Shown: positions 1 to 10,936, counted from the first letter of the stretch. The stretch: 64,000 bases of DNA from Hirsutella rhossiliensis (GCF_020360975.1 NW_025408677.1:806001-870000); one strand, 5' to 3'. Notes: generated by a model not told the origin, from the letters alone. Translations and numbers: made by a program.

Positions 1-199
1 GATTGCGGTTATAATTCTAAATATTAATACTTTCTACGATAATATAAGGTACTTAAGTATTAGAGCTAAGATTCTTAAAAAACACGTCTAAGTTAAGCTA
101 AAGAGAGTTATTACTATATCTAGCAGCCGTATATACTTATTTAAAAGCCTTAAGGTAGACTAGACGGATACTTTATAGATATAAACGAGCTATAGAGAA

Positions 200-1470
200 T
201 TTAGAAACCTCCGAAGGCCTATAAGTATAAGATTAGTATATATATAGCTATTTATTACTACCTTACGATACTTCCCCTTTCTATTATTAAAGCCTCCTTT
301 ATAAGATACTAAAGGTATTAGCGTATATATTAATAGACACTACCTTAGGCTGCTATATATAATAGCTAGAAAGTTAGGATTTATAAACGTAAAAGTTAAA
401 AAAGGTTATAAGGCCGGTATTAAGAGCGCTCCTTAAGACTTCTTAGAGCCTAAAGAGCTAGTATTCTAGCATAGCGGAAAGCCCTCTTTTCGGGCTTTAA
501 TATAGCTTTACTAAAGGTATTTCTTACCGTAATTGCTTTACTTCGAGCACCTTAATTCCTTCGAAAACTATTAAGACGTGCTAGTGCTTTACGTTTAAAG
601 AGATATCTTAAGAGCATTCTTTAATATATAGCCGGATAAGAGTATTACCGATATCCTCTTAAACGCTAGCTAGAAACGAGGTAGGCTACTTAAGCTAGAT
701 ATAGCTTAGAAACGTTTATAGACCGTAGGACCTAGACCGCGGTTAGAGCTACTTAGTATATATTAGGTGTTTTAGTTAGAAAAAGCGCCGCGAAAAAAAG
801 ATTTCCGACTATAGATAGGTTCTTTATTAAAGAAAGCTAGTCCTATAAAAAGGTCGTCGCGGCTAGCTAGTATTAAGGCGGTTTCCTTTAAAAAGAAGAA
901 AGAGAGGAGACTAAAGGAGTAGGCGGCAAAGATTATAGTAATTTAGATAAAGTATATAGTTCCTATAGCCGAGAGCTTTGCCTTAGAAACTACTAAGCTT
1001 GCTAGGGATATAGACTTAGACCCTAAGGTACTAGATATCGCTAATAGACCGTTTATCCCGGAATTTTTAGAGCTTTTCCTTTAGTCCGTGCCTTTAGTAG
1101 GTCTTCGAAATAATCTAACTTCGCTAAAAGATTTATCTATAAACCCGCACCGTTTTATGCCTAGGTTAGGGTAGACCTAAAGGGATATTATAGGGCGGTC
1201 TAGGATTTCTAATAGATATATAAGGAACGTAGATATTATACCTCGATAGAATATAGTAATAACGATATCGATATAGTAAAAGGCAACGTATACTAAGGGC
1301 GGGCAACCTTTAGGATCGTCTAAGACTTTAGAGACCTATAATATAGAACTACCCCTAAGAAACCCTCTAAGGAAAACACCTATATCGAAATTATCGATAA
1401 ATAAGAAAACGGCTAAATAGCTAACCCCTACCTAAAGTATAAAAGGCAAAGGTCCGATCCGAAATCGAAA
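200..1470 (+). pseudogene. RIP-decayed coding-like frame, family unrecognised
   Basis: One plus-strand frame (the frame of position 305) stays readable for roughly 400 codons. Its interruptions are almost all TAG or TAA, as expected when CAG/CAA Gln codons are converted by RIP. Visible stretches include RLLYIIARKLGFINV near 330-375, a Lys/Arg-rich stretch (KKKKERRLKE) near 890-920, and an acidic to hydrophobic segment near 960-1080. There is a weak resemblance (an H..S..F then Y..YFLP pattern) to the C-terminal part of fungal DUF3435/FluG-type proteins, but this is too thin to name the gene. It is probably a mobile-element gene, since its surroundings are all repeats. Start and end are unresolved, and the left side runs to the window edge. 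Confidence 0.3.
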
Positions 1471-1479
1471 ACGGAAAGG

Positions 1480-2270
1480 CTTATTAAAAGATTTATTAAG
1501 AAGGCTATAAAAACAGGACTTATTATCTACGACGAACGAAGGCTAAGGCTTCTCTATAACTAATATTACTTATAATCTTCGAATAGCTAAAGCAATCTTA
1601 CGTATATAGATTAGCCTATTACGTAGTCTACTTCTCGTATTCCGCCGGTAGAACCGAGCTTTAATATACTTCCTAAGTCGGAGTAAGATTTAGGCGATAA
1701 AATACTCTAGCCTCTAAGTAATCGGAAAGCTAGTCCTCTTAAGTAGATCTTAGAGGACTTTTCTATATTAAGCGATAGTAATAAGCTAACGGCAGATTTA
1801 TATAAAGATATATAGGTCCCCGATATTACCGGTAATAACGTTCTATCTCCGCTTAGGTAGGCACCGACTTCGCCTAAATAGTTAAGCTACTTCCTAGAAA
1901 TTTATAATTTTAACGATATTAAGTAACTTCCGAGCCTAAGGAGCAAGGGAATATATATAGTCTAGTTTAAAGCGTAATTATTATTATAAATCTTCTTTTA
2001 ATAGGCGCTTAGTTAGTCTAGTGCTATTCTCTTACTACCTTCTAGATTAACTTAGTAGAGGAACTATATAGCTAGTTATATAGAGTATAGGCCTATTAAC
2101 CATCTTAATCTACCGCTTATAAGATAGTTAAAAGGAATATCGAAGCTTATAGTAAAAGAAGCCTATCGCTTAATAAGATTAAACTCCTTAGTATTATCTT
2201 AATGCCCTTTTCCTCGAGAGCTAACCACTATACTAAGACCGATAGACCTACTAGCGGCCGGAGGTACGGC
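1480..2270. other. RIP-degraded sequence, no recognisable gene
   Basis: TpA-rich, CpA/TpG-poor sequence with frames broken every few dozen codons. It probably continues the unit to its left. No promoter, RNA gene or terminal repeat was seen. Confidence 0.4.
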
Positions 2271-2276
2271 TATTTA

Positions 2277-2299
2277 TAGTAGTAGTAGTAGTAGTAGTA
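2277..2299. repeat. (AGT)n microsatellite
   Basis: About seven uninterrupted AGT/TAG units. In RIP-treated sequence a TAG array can come from a CAG array through CpA-to-TpA change. It could also be the simple-repeat tail of the minus-strand LINE relic to its right. Confidence 0.75.
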
Positions 2300-2499
2300 T
2301 TAATTACCGTCTAGGACATCCCTATAAGGGCAAAAAACGTGCTAGGCTAGGTATAGTATAAGATAAGAGTGCTCGTAGGGAACCTATCCCGCGTTCCCTA
2401 CTTCTACCTATCTATCTAGCAATTCTTAGGCTCTACGGCCGCTCGGATACTTATATCCCTTCCCCCGTTAGCGGGGTCTAGGCATAGCAGCAAAGCCAT

Positions 2500-3200
2500 A
2501 ATAGTAGTTAGTCTTTAGTTATAGCCGGGTAACTAAGAAAGCCCGCGTAGTTAGATAGACCGTAAGCCCCCTCGAAAGCTTACGAGTAGAAAATAAAGGG
2601 AAATAAAAGAGAGTATATATTAGTTAAGGGCTACCTAGAGCTAATAGCGATAGTAGATCTAATTAAAGAACTCTACCCCCGTTACTAGCCCGAGGAACCG
2701 ATTAAAGCCCGATCCTAGTGCCTAGTTAATAGCCTTATCCGCCGTCGGAGCTAACCTTAGGTAGTATCGGACGCCTACCCTTTAGTAGTAGAAGTAGTAT
2801 AGGGGTAATTTTATCCTCCCGTATAAGCATTCGATGCGGGCCTCTTTATGCTCGAACCTTTTATAGTAGTCGGTAAAGTCACCGTATCCGCTCCTTACGG
2901 TAAGCAGGTAGTAGAGATGCTATTATCTAGTATGTAGCTCCGGAGTAATCGGGGACCATGCGAGCGCTACTCGGAGTCCTTCGGGGGCGCTCTCGACTTC
3001 TACGTCGTATACCTCGGTAAGTGGAATCTAACCGCTGCCGTAGGCGGCTTTATCGGGACCCAGCCACAATAAGTACCTATACTAGTAGGCGTTGTCCTCG
3101 CTCTACGAGCTATTAGTATAGACGATAAGCGTATCTTCGGGGCATACCTAGAGCTACTTACGAAACTCCCTCGCCTCCTAAGTCTTATCTAAGCCTCCTA
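2500..3200 (-). pseudogene. LINE-type RNase H / C-terminal zinc-knuckle relic
   Basis: The minus strand reads WLGPDKAAYGSG near 3070-3035 and EVESAPEGLRVAL shortly after, like the RNase H segment of fungal non-LTR retrotransposon ORF2 proteins (a YLGPDKAAYG / EGLRAAL pattern). It then jumps to LLTVRSGYGDF, YYKRFEHKEARIECLYGR and a terminal FYY near 2900-2770. This matches the C-terminal H/C-rich knuckle of such proteins (CxCG...SPxHF..C), with some Cys and His changed to Tyr as RIP would cause. The middle of RNase H appears to be missing, so the piece is internally deleted as well as mutated. RIP here is milder than further right, and CA and TG dinucleotides survive. The family call rests on recalled motifs only. 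Confidence 0.5.
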
Positions 3201-3589
3201 TCGGGTCGGGCTACGGAGGGGCTGGGGGTTAGACCGGAGTCTTAGGGTGTAAGGCGCATACATACAACGAAATAGAGAGTAAAGAACGGGGGCCAATAAT
3301 GCAATTAATTGATCTCTAACGAGCTCCTTTAGGGGCTATGCGACCTTACTTTTATAACCACGAGATGCCCCCTAGCCCCGTGCTTTTCTCTAGAAAAGTC
3401 ACTCTAGCTAGTAGTTAGAATTAACTAGCTATCTACTATAGTTAAGCACTTTAGGCGCGTAATAGGTAGCTTTTATATACTAGTATCGGTTTAATCCTAG
3501 GCTTTATCTATTAAGTGAATTACATACAATGTCGCGTGTGCCGGTTTAGTACCGACTTCCCGAACCTCTACGAGAGCCGCTAGGTAATT

Positions 3590-4151
3590 ATATTATTAGT
3601 AGTTCCGCTATAACATATATTCTAGGTTAAGTGCTGTCTAATCTAATCCGCTATGTCCTGCCCTAGATATTGACCGTAAGAGGTTCCTAAACTTATCGCT
3701 TCCTCTATCTTCGTAGTTAAAAACTAATAGACTTCTCGAAGCTCCTTCGGAATATCCTCACGAGCTCCGGAGGCCAACGCTGCGAAAGTAGGCTCGTCTA
3801 CCTTCTTTAGATTCCTATGATATATAAGCTTTCCTAACCTTAAAGTTTCGAAACGGCAAGTACGTACACGAATATATCCGCTGTTTTAGAGAAGACAGTT
3901 AAAAGAAGAGGAGATTTAATTAAAGTTTGCTAGAAGCGCGCGCCTATTTACCTATTGCGCCGGAGATCGTTTTGCTTGGTAGCTATAAGCTAGGCACTAA
4001 CGTAGATGCTATAGGCAAGAGAACTATTTACGACGCTCTTTTTACGGGCAATTAATCCCTGGCCCTTGTCGTCGCTAATCTTAGACTTTATAGTCTCTAA
4101 GAACTAGAAAAACCGTAAATAGCTAAATTTTCGTGGCAGCGCTAGCTCCAT
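3590..4151 (-). pseudogene. ORF1-like decayed frame (starts MELALPRK)
   Basis: An ATG on the minus strand at 4151 opens MELALPRKF, followed by ETIKSKISDDKGQGLIARKK and then VVNSSLAYSIYVSA, with occasional TAG/TAA stops. About 300 bases downstream, in another frame, comes KKVDEPTFAALASGARED and then KIEEAISLGTSYGQYLGQ. The frame change may be an intron or an indel. The piece lies directly upstream of the LINE RNase H relic on the same strand, so it may be that element's ORF1 with the reverse transcriptase deleted. I do not recognise a domain. Sequence just downstream (3250-3310) recurs in inverted orientation near 32.8 kb, which shows that this is a dispersed repeat. Confidence 0.35.
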
Positions 4152-4468
4152 TTTGCTAGCAATAACAGTGTCTATAGCTTGAGCAGCCGCAGTTAAGTTG
4201 AGTGTAGTGATAGAACCTTCCGGGAGAAGTGTTGTGACGTGTATCAATGACGCCTAGGCAGCCAACGTACGCTACCACGTTTGCAAAAACCAGTAGATAG
4301 CATCGCTTCTAACGAACATGCGGCAAAATCCTAAGGCTTAGGGAAGGGCTATCTTCCTTCTAACCCTTTGTTTCTTTCTAATAGAACTGGGACCGTGTTT
4401 GGAGCAAGGCCCTAGACGCGATAGTCCGATAGTCCTGGTTGATCTCTCGACGCTTTAAAAATGCCCAG

Positions 4469-4513
4469 TCAGCTCAAGTCATGTACAGGGTTAGGGATAT
4501 ATAACAGCAAAAC
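4469..4513 (-). pseudogene. 3' end of an ORF split by the hAT insertion
   Basis: The minus strand reads LLLYIPNPVHDLS then TGA at 4469. Taking out the hAT element and one copy of its 8-bp duplication joins this segment, in frame, to the open segment at 7827-8095. The ORF therefore existed before the transposon arrived. Product not recognised. Confidence 0.5.
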
Positions 4514-4533
4514 CAGACATCCCAACAAGCAGT
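4506..4533. repeat. hAT left target duplication and terminal inverted repeat
   Basis: The 8-bp duplication AGCAAAAC (4506-4513) is followed by the inverted repeat CAGACATCCCAACAAGCAG from 4514. The CAG start and 8-bp duplication are standard for hAT elements. The copy at the right end is CAGAGGTCCCAACAAGCAG read on the minus strand. Confidence 0.9.
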
Positions 4534-7500
4534 ACTGATTGATAAGGCCCTTACTGACGACTGATTGATTGACGCCTATCTTACTAATACTGCTTAATTG
4601 CGTTACCAGTAAATGCCAGGGCATAACGTAAGAATGGTGCTTCTGCCTAGATAGGTGACTATTCCTATACATTTCCACTAATAACCATAACAATTAATAT
4701 GCCGATTATATACACGCCCGACTATTTTACTTTAAACGTCCCTTTATAATTTACCAACGTCGCGAGGCTAACTAGTTACTATATTCATTGTCTATCTCTA
4801 AGTACACGCACTTAGCGGATTAGGTCATTCTTGTTCCAACTCCTAAGGCACTCCGTTATCTTAATAGCATCAGCGCCTAGGCGTGCACGGTTAAATGAAA
4901 TAGTACGCCGAGCACTAGAGAAGACACGTTCGGCCTTGTCCGACATAGGCGCAATCGAAAGGACATCTATGGCCATTTTATGCAACCGTGGTTACTCCAT
5001 TCGTTGCTCCTCTCTAGTCTACCATGCAAGAGGGCTAACCGCGATCTTGCATAGGGAGCCGTTAATAAATTTCTCTAGCTTATCCTTATCGTCGTCCGCC
5101 TCTATTATATCGAGAGACTACGCTAGCTTATCGTATGCGGATATTAGGATATCCGACGTCTCTTCTAGGGCATAGGCTATAGAGAGATCTTTATACTGAC
5201 TCTAGATCTGCCCGGCCTTGTTAATTATACTAGCGTGCTAATCGGCGTGCTAGTTATAACGTAGGTACTTTAGGCGCTTTAAAGGGTAGAGAAGCAATGC
5301 CGTAGAGTATACGGGCGTCTTATCGGTTTTAAAGTAGTACTTATTAAGCATAAACTAACCTATATAGATAGAGTGGATAAAACGTAGGTTATTATAATAC
5401 GTTTTCTATAAGATGCCGAGTTAGCACTAGCGAATATTATCCTAAACGAGATCGAATAAGTACGTACCTTAGTATCTTTAAAATGCTTAAGCAATATATC
5501 TATATAGTAGAGTAGTTAATCTAATAACGACCACGACCTCTATTAGGCTAGTATAGCTTACTAGAAGGGTTAGAGAAAGTCCGCCGTAAACTCTAGGATA
5601 TCCTAGTCGTCTTATATAAGACTATTATTACCTAAGGCCTTATAATGCTCTTATTAAAACACTATAAGTTTATCTTTCTTCTCTAGTATAGTCCGGAGGA
5701 GTATATACCACGAGTTCTATCTTATAATATTGTTAATACCGAGTACACGGCCTGCTAGACGTTGCTAGGCATCGCTATAAACTATCGAACTCCGTATAAA
5801 TATAGCGATATTATACAATTTACTAAGGGGCCCTATTAATCGCTATCCGGCTTAACTCTCCGGCAACCTACGATACTTTCCCTTACCGGGATTCTACTAT
5901 AACTATGCCTATAAAGTCTCGACGACTATAGCATCCGCATTGCTGTCTACCTCTTCGATGGCTATATTAAGTGCTTCCTTGCTTAAAGCGAAGAGAAACG
6001 CTTAGAGGCATAGGTTAATAATATAGCCTCCGCAACGAACGCGCCGCTTAATAGGATCTAGCTAAATGCTAAATTCCCTCTCTAGCGCTTTTAATAAAGC
6101 ACGTAGGCACGTATTATTAGAAGTAGCGTTATCGGATATAAAGTAACCGATATTGCCGGAAATATCGAAGTACCGTATAGTGTTAAGCAGGTGCCTTAAT
6201 ATTGTTTTACTAGAGTAACTATACTATATATTCGGCAAGCCTAAAAGGGCCTCCCGTAGCTCGTAATGCTTATTAACCTATTGCCCGTATATTCTAAGGA
6301 AAGCTTTACGATACGGCGAAGACTAAAGATCGATGCTAAAGTAGATCTATAACTTTGCTGCCTAGAGGTAAGCCTTAATATTTTCACGATATACCTCGTA
6401 AGATTGCTCAATATAAGTTAACACCGTGGTGCCTAATTAAATTAGTATCTCCTTAGTCCTAGGGTTAACTGCATATAGCAGTGCCTAGTACTCTAGCTAA
6501 GAGACATAATTAAGCGGTAGCCGGCGGCGCGTAATTAGCTAGATTTGCGCTTCGTAGAATGCGTTAAGCTAAATCGAATTTCGTAAGATTAATTAATCGC
6601 TACGGGACTCCTGCTCTCGATTCTTCTCCTCTATACGTATAAAAGCGACTTCGAGAGACTGCTGGAGTACTCTCTTGGCTGGTCTTTCACCGTCCTCGAT
6701 AATAATACCATAATCATTTCCCATATGCCGTTTAGCACTCGTGGTCGAAACCGTTCTCTACGGCGGATTATGGCAATGCTAGCAATACCAGAGTCTCTAA
6801 CTGTTTTAGTGGGTCTCCTCGTTTCCTTAAGGCAACCGGAAGTGCTTCTACGTTTCTAGCGTGCGCAGTTTACGCTTCTTTGGCTGCGACTAACGTATGG
6901 GCGCTAATAATGCGGAAGAAAGGGGGGGTGAGACAATTGACCGTTGTGGATATTGCGACTCGACTGCGGAGAAGCTTGATTCTAGCGCTAGGGAGCTTTG
7001 TTTCTCGTATTCAACGTCGCCTTCGAAAGGAGACGACCAAGGACGCATATTGACGCTTGATATATGATCACGCTTAAGCTATAGCTATTTGCTTGCTCGC
7101 CACCTTTCAGTCGTCGGACGCGTCGTATCATCTTTCCTTGTGCGTCTCACGCCTCTTTTGGCGTCTCATTTATCGGACCCTTGCTGCTAGATATAAGGCG
7201 CGAAACGCTTCTAAGTCCCGGATACTTACCTATATAGGCATTCCTTGTGAGTATTCTTATCACTGTAACAAATCATCTTCGATCCTTTACTGCCAGGATT
7301 GTTAGGCCGTGCCGGCAGCCCTACCCTACACCCGGGTGATAAAATCTCCGGCCGATCCTACGAGTTAAACTTCGTGAAGCTTGACTTGGTATATCTTTGC
7401 CTTCGGCTCTTCCGGTGCCTATTAATAAGGTAGTTCGGCCCCTAGTTGATCTTCCGTAATATCCATACTGCAAAGCATGCATCTTAAGTCGAGACTCAAA

Positions 7501-7826
7501 AAGCTCGTTGCCAGTGAACTGTATAAGACGAACAAGCCTGGCGGGGAAGATGGGTCTAGACATCTGTGATGGCCCTAGACAATTGTGGCCTGGCTATATA
7601 TATGGCGTCTTAAGTGACGATCTACATCGCGCTCTTATTTAAACGCGTTAAAACGCGTGGGGAATGTAACTACACGCGACAAAATTTAACGTTATCGCGA
7701 GCTTCATAAGTCACGTGTTTTACTGATTACTGATTGATTGTTAAGGAGCTTACTAATACTGATAATATACCAGTATCAATCAGTAATCAGTACTGATTAA
7801 TAAGTGACTGCTTGTTGGGACCTCTG
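4514..7826 (-). mobile_element. hAT-superfamily DNA transposon, 3.3 kb, complete but inactivated
   Basis: The ends are matching inverted repeats beginning CAG, flanked by the perfect 8-bp duplication AGCAAAAC. The transposase frame lies on the minus strand, with a BED-type finger at its start and the hAT dimerisation region at its end. Subterminal ACTGATTGATTG-type motifs recur near both ends (4529-4590 and 7725-7800), as is common for hAT transposase binding sites. RIP is strong in the middle (about 5,200-6,600) and light in the outer parts. It sits inside a small ORF. Confidence 0.92.
4812..7048 (-). pseudogene. hAT transposase, RIP-inactivated
   Basis: This would be the cut-and-paste transposase of the surrounding element. 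The minus strand opens with ATG at 7048 (MRPWSSPFEGD...), followed by a basic nuclear-localisation-like QPKKRKLR near 6890. A BED-type zinc finger follows near 6790-6720: WYC, stop, HCHNPP, then a basic stretch ending SAKRHMGNDYG, which gives a C-x2-C...H pattern. The end of the frame, near 4990-4812, reads LSIAPMSDKAERVFSSARR and LGADAIKITECLRSWN, the conserved hAT C-terminal dimerisation region (A.. ERVFS.. R), and stops with TAA at 4812. The central catalytic part is filled with TAG/TAA. The two ends are not in one frame, so an indel or intron lies between them. The protein is not functional. Confidence 0.85.
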
Positions 7827-7834
7827 AGCAAAAC
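7807..7834. repeat. hAT right terminal inverted repeat and target duplication
   Basis: The right end on plus reads CTGCTTGTTGGGACCTCTG to 7826, the inverse of the left end with three mismatches. The second AGCAAAAC copy follows at 7827-7834. Confidence 0.9.
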
Positions 7835-8095
7835 ATGCCGCGATTTGCCTCGTTGCCAGGTGGATGTGTATTGAAGCGCCGTCATTGACTCATTGCCCAT
7901 TACAACGTCGCCTTTATGATCATAAACCTTAGGAGGAGCAAGTCCAGCTGCATAGTTTTGAAACAAGAAGGTAGCTTGTGGATCAATCGATGAGACGGCG
8001 CTGGCGCCGCTGTCATTGAGGGTCAACATCTTAAAACCTTGTCTTAGTTTTTTCCATAACGAGGTCCTCCATGCGAATGACCACTTAGATCCGTG
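7827..8095 (-). pseudogene. 5' part of the ORF split by the hAT insertion; product unknown
   Basis: An unbroken minus-strand frame runs from 8095 (HGSKWSFAWRTSLWKK) through MLTLNDSGASAVSSID (possible start Met at 8029) to the hAT junction at 7834. It then continues in frame into 4513-4469 once the transposon is removed. Upstream, a TAA at 8096-8098 lies where RIP-rich sequence begins and may have been a Gln codon, so the true start may be further right. The segment keeps normal CA/TG content, unlike its surroundings. No domain is recognised. It could be a host gene fragment or part of another repeat. Confidence 0.45.
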
Positions 8096-8308
8096 TTAAT
8101 CGAATTTATAGGAGAATGTTAGTCATAAATTTAGCATTTAGATGTCTCTACTATCTTTAACGTGTGTCGTTTATACTTAATATTGAATTTTAACGTTAAT
8201 CCTACTAGGTATATTGGGAGCGCCTGGGGTGGCCGTTTATAATGGTGTGGCACACGCCACGCCGGCATCCCTATGGCTGAGGATAAGGATAGGGATAGCG
8301 GCTAATTA
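8096..8308. other. Flank between the split ORF and Helitron A
   Basis: RIP-marked sequence without a gene. A short GC-rich segment, GTGTGGCACACGCCAC (8244-8259), can form a small imperfect hairpin. Confidence 0.4.
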
Positions 8309-8310
8309 AT

Positions 8311-8356
8311 AGGAGACCGGCCCCTTTAGGGGCCCGCCAATGCCTTAAGGAACGGG
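8311..8356. repeat. Helitron A left (3') end: hairpin plus asymmetric inverted repeat
   Basis: The palindrome GGCCCCTTTAGGGGCC occupies 8319-8334, followed by GCCTTAAGGAACGGG at about 8342-8356. Matching sequences occur at 18650-18693 (copy B) and in altered form at 31911-31955. Confidence 0.75.
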
Positions 8357-8516
8357 ACGAGAGTTGGCATAGCCGAGCGCGAGCATTCGGGTTGGTTTTT
8401 AGACATAGATAATAGACAAGTCTATTAGAGAAGAAAGGTGGTAGTGCGGCTGCTTAGACCCGCTATAGCACCTTACCCGTTTAAGCCTACCCCTTATCTC
8501 TACCCTGCGGCATAAA

Positions 8517-8548
8517 TAACGTACCTTACTAAGTTATGCAACGCACTA
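8517..8548. repeat. Fot1/pogo left TA duplication and terminal inverted repeat
   Basis: TA at 8517-8518, then a 30-bp terminal repeat starting ACGTACCTTACTAAG. It matches the inverse of 10905-10934 with two differences, one of them a RIP-type transition. Confidence 0.88.
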
Positions 8549-10934
8549 CGTTATACAATAAATTGCCTAACCGGCAAGCTAGAGCGAAAATTAATCCTAT
8601 AACCGATATAACTATTTAAAATACTATTAAATATTACAATTATATAAAACACTTTATATAGAGTCTATCTATATATTAGTTTTCTTAGGAAATATAAGCA
8701 GGCGGTCTTATAGTCCGCCTAGACCTAAGAGACTAAGAAACCGGCCTCTATACTTCCCTACGCTTCCGTCGAACGGGAGGTATGTCTTTTACCCCTAAAG
8801 CTCCGGGACTATGGTCTCGAGCTACTAAAGCTTTAGAACTAATCTTTGCCCTTTCTTCCTCCGAGTTATTGCGTGGTTAAATGCCCGTCGCGTAAACCCG
8901 CTTCTAACGCCCCTCGTTTTTCTTACCGCTACTAAGTCTTTTATGCCCTCTTATACTAGGCTTTGACGTAGTAGCTACCTTAAACTTAACTTCCCGAATA
9001 GCCTGGCGTTTAGCCTCGCGTGTAGACCTCTCTGCTTTTAATTTTGCTACGGCCTCCCGTTTCTTAGCTCGCTTTGCCTCGCGCTCTATAGCACGCTCTA
9101 TCTTCTCTTAAGAACGCTGCTCTCGCAAGGCCTAACGTATTATAGCCCGCTATTTTTTCTTCTCGGTAGATTCTCGAGCCTTTTCTTTACGTAATATAGC
9201 TACCTAGAGTCGACGATCTTTAATAGCTTGCTTGCGCTGCTCGTCGGCCTATGCCTTATCCGTCTAACGTCGCCGCGCTAGTTCTACCTTAGCTAGACTA
9301 AAAAAGACCGGCTAGCTACTACTTTCTTTTAGATTAAAAAGGCCTAAGGCCTTTCTACGTTTCCCTTTTTTATATATAAGTTTAAGCGCTTCCTATAGAT
9401 CTCGATTTTTATATTATACGAGCTTATATTATATCGCTAGTTTCTTTAATACTCGGGAGAGCGCTATAACTCGGGAGTCTATTAGCCCTTCCTTATAGAG
9501 ACGGCGGGTAATACGCTAAATAGCCCGAAGAGAGCCTAGAGTCTTTATCGCCCTTTCCTTAGATATAGTTTATAGGGGTATTATATTACTACTATAACTA
9601 ATCTTAGATAATACTTTGCCGGGGTCGAGTAGATAGATTCCTATAGCCCGCTAACTAGCCTCGATATTTTTAGCTATAAATACCTAGTTCTACGTATTAC
9701 GAAAGAGTAGCTAAAAGTTCCGTTTATTAAGGCGAATTAACCCCTATCTAATAGATATTAGCTAGTCGGAACCTTAAGTATAATAGGTAGAGAGTGCGGA
9801 AAATAGGCTAATATTAAGTAGTTAAAGCCGATAAGTTAAGTGCGATAGTAATATAGTAATAAGAATTCGATTCCGATCGGCATAGTTAATAAATTTTAGG
9901 TTAATATAACTATTATAACCGTCTAAAATTAAGAGACGGTAGGCACGACCAGCCTTTTACTTCGTATAGCAGTTAAATATACGCTAAAGCTAGTATAAAC
10001 CTAGTACGTTATAACTCTAGCTGTTTTCTATACTACTAAAGAAGGCTACTTCGCTAAAATAGTTAAAATCCTTAAGCTAAGTATCTTAGAAGTCTTTTAA
10101 CTCCCCTTTATAAATAAGGGCCGGTAGTAGGAACGAATAATCTATATATATAGCAGCGATTAGCGTAATAAACTCCCGGTTCCCGTCTTAGCTTACCCCG
10201 ACTAGTTTTCCGCGCCTAAGGGCTTCTTAGGGGGCAACTCGCTTAGCGGAGCGAGAGAGACTAATTTAGAATCCCTTCTCGTTAAAATTATAAACATTTA
10301 AGGGACTAATATTATACTTTTCGATCTTTTCGCGGAGCTAGTTAGATTTAGTTAGAAATAGCGACTTTACGGTATTTAACTAAGTATTATCGGTAGTATA
10401 CCCCTTAAAATAATAATAAAAAGCAGTCTTACTAAATTAAAGAAGTTTTAGAAATGCCTAGAATTATTAGCAGCCTTCCGCTAATAATCTATAGTACGTA
10501 AATATAAGCTCGAAAGACGGTTATAGTATCGCTTATAGAAGCGGCTTACCTAGTTAATACTAAGCTTTATCCCTACGATTTCCTCGGCGATATTCTTTAA
10601 TATCTAAGGGGTAGGCGGGATACTACGGTCGGTTAGCTTATTAATATACTTAATAAGAATCTCCTCCTACGCGCTAGTAAGTTTCTATCGCGAGTAAGAG
10701 TTCGCGTCGTGATTTAAGGCTGTTTTGCCTTTAAAGCGGCGCTATAGCGTGGATTTATCGATATTATATTTCCTCGCGGTCTCTATATATTTAGGGCGAT
10801 CTTAGGATTATAGTTCTATAATTGCCTCTATAATATAAGTATTATAGTCTATATCGCGTTAATTTAAAGAAGACGCGTTAGGTATTAAAAATTATTATAT
10901 GGCCTAGTGCGTTGCATAACGTAGTAGGGTACGT
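8519..10934 (-). mobile_element. Fot1/pogo-type Tc1-mariner transposon inside Helitron A
   Basis: A 2.4-kb element with 30-bp inverted ends and TA target duplications. Helitron B keeps the uninterrupted target (ATAAAATAAGCTTTAAAT around 18822-18840), which independently confirms both boundaries. It carries one decayed DDE transposase on minus. Confidence 0.9.
8900..10860 (-). pseudogene. Fot1/pogo-like DDE transposase, RIP-inactivated
   Basis: The minus strand begins near 10858 with DIDYNTYIIEAIIEL and goes on to PKYIETARKYNIDKSTL, the psq-type helix-turn-helix used to bind transposon ends. The catalytic domain is clear near 9960-9790: AYRLLILDGYNSYINLKFI, then YADRNRILI and, after a stop at an expected Gln, LLNISLFSALSTYYT. 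In Fot1 proteins this is the ILDGHxSH...PLDVxxFxPL segment, whose first residues include a catalytic Asp. Conserved His residues read as Tyr and a conserved Pro as Leu, both explained by RIP. The C-terminal region (about 9300-8940) is rich in Lys, Arg, Glu and Ala, as usual in this family. Many stops make it non-functional. Confidence 0.85.
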
Positions 10935-10936
10935 TA
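10905..10936. repeat. Fot1/pogo right terminal inverted repeat and TA duplication
   Basis: The 30-bp repeat ends GTAGTAGGGTACGT at 10934, followed by TA at 10935-10936. Confidence 0.88.

Noticed and set aside
1160..1180. TTAGGG-like hexamers as telomeric repeats
   Set aside because: Isolated occurrences only; no tandem array anywhere in the window.
4831..5175. Plus-strand open frame of 114 codons
   Set aside because: Antisense shadow of the hAT dimerisation region, which is read clearly on minus.
7093..7563. Two open frames (7093-7305 plus, 7321-7563 minus)
   Set aside because: They lie in the lightly mutated right-hand, non-coding end of the hAT element, upstream of the transposase start. 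No family resemblance.
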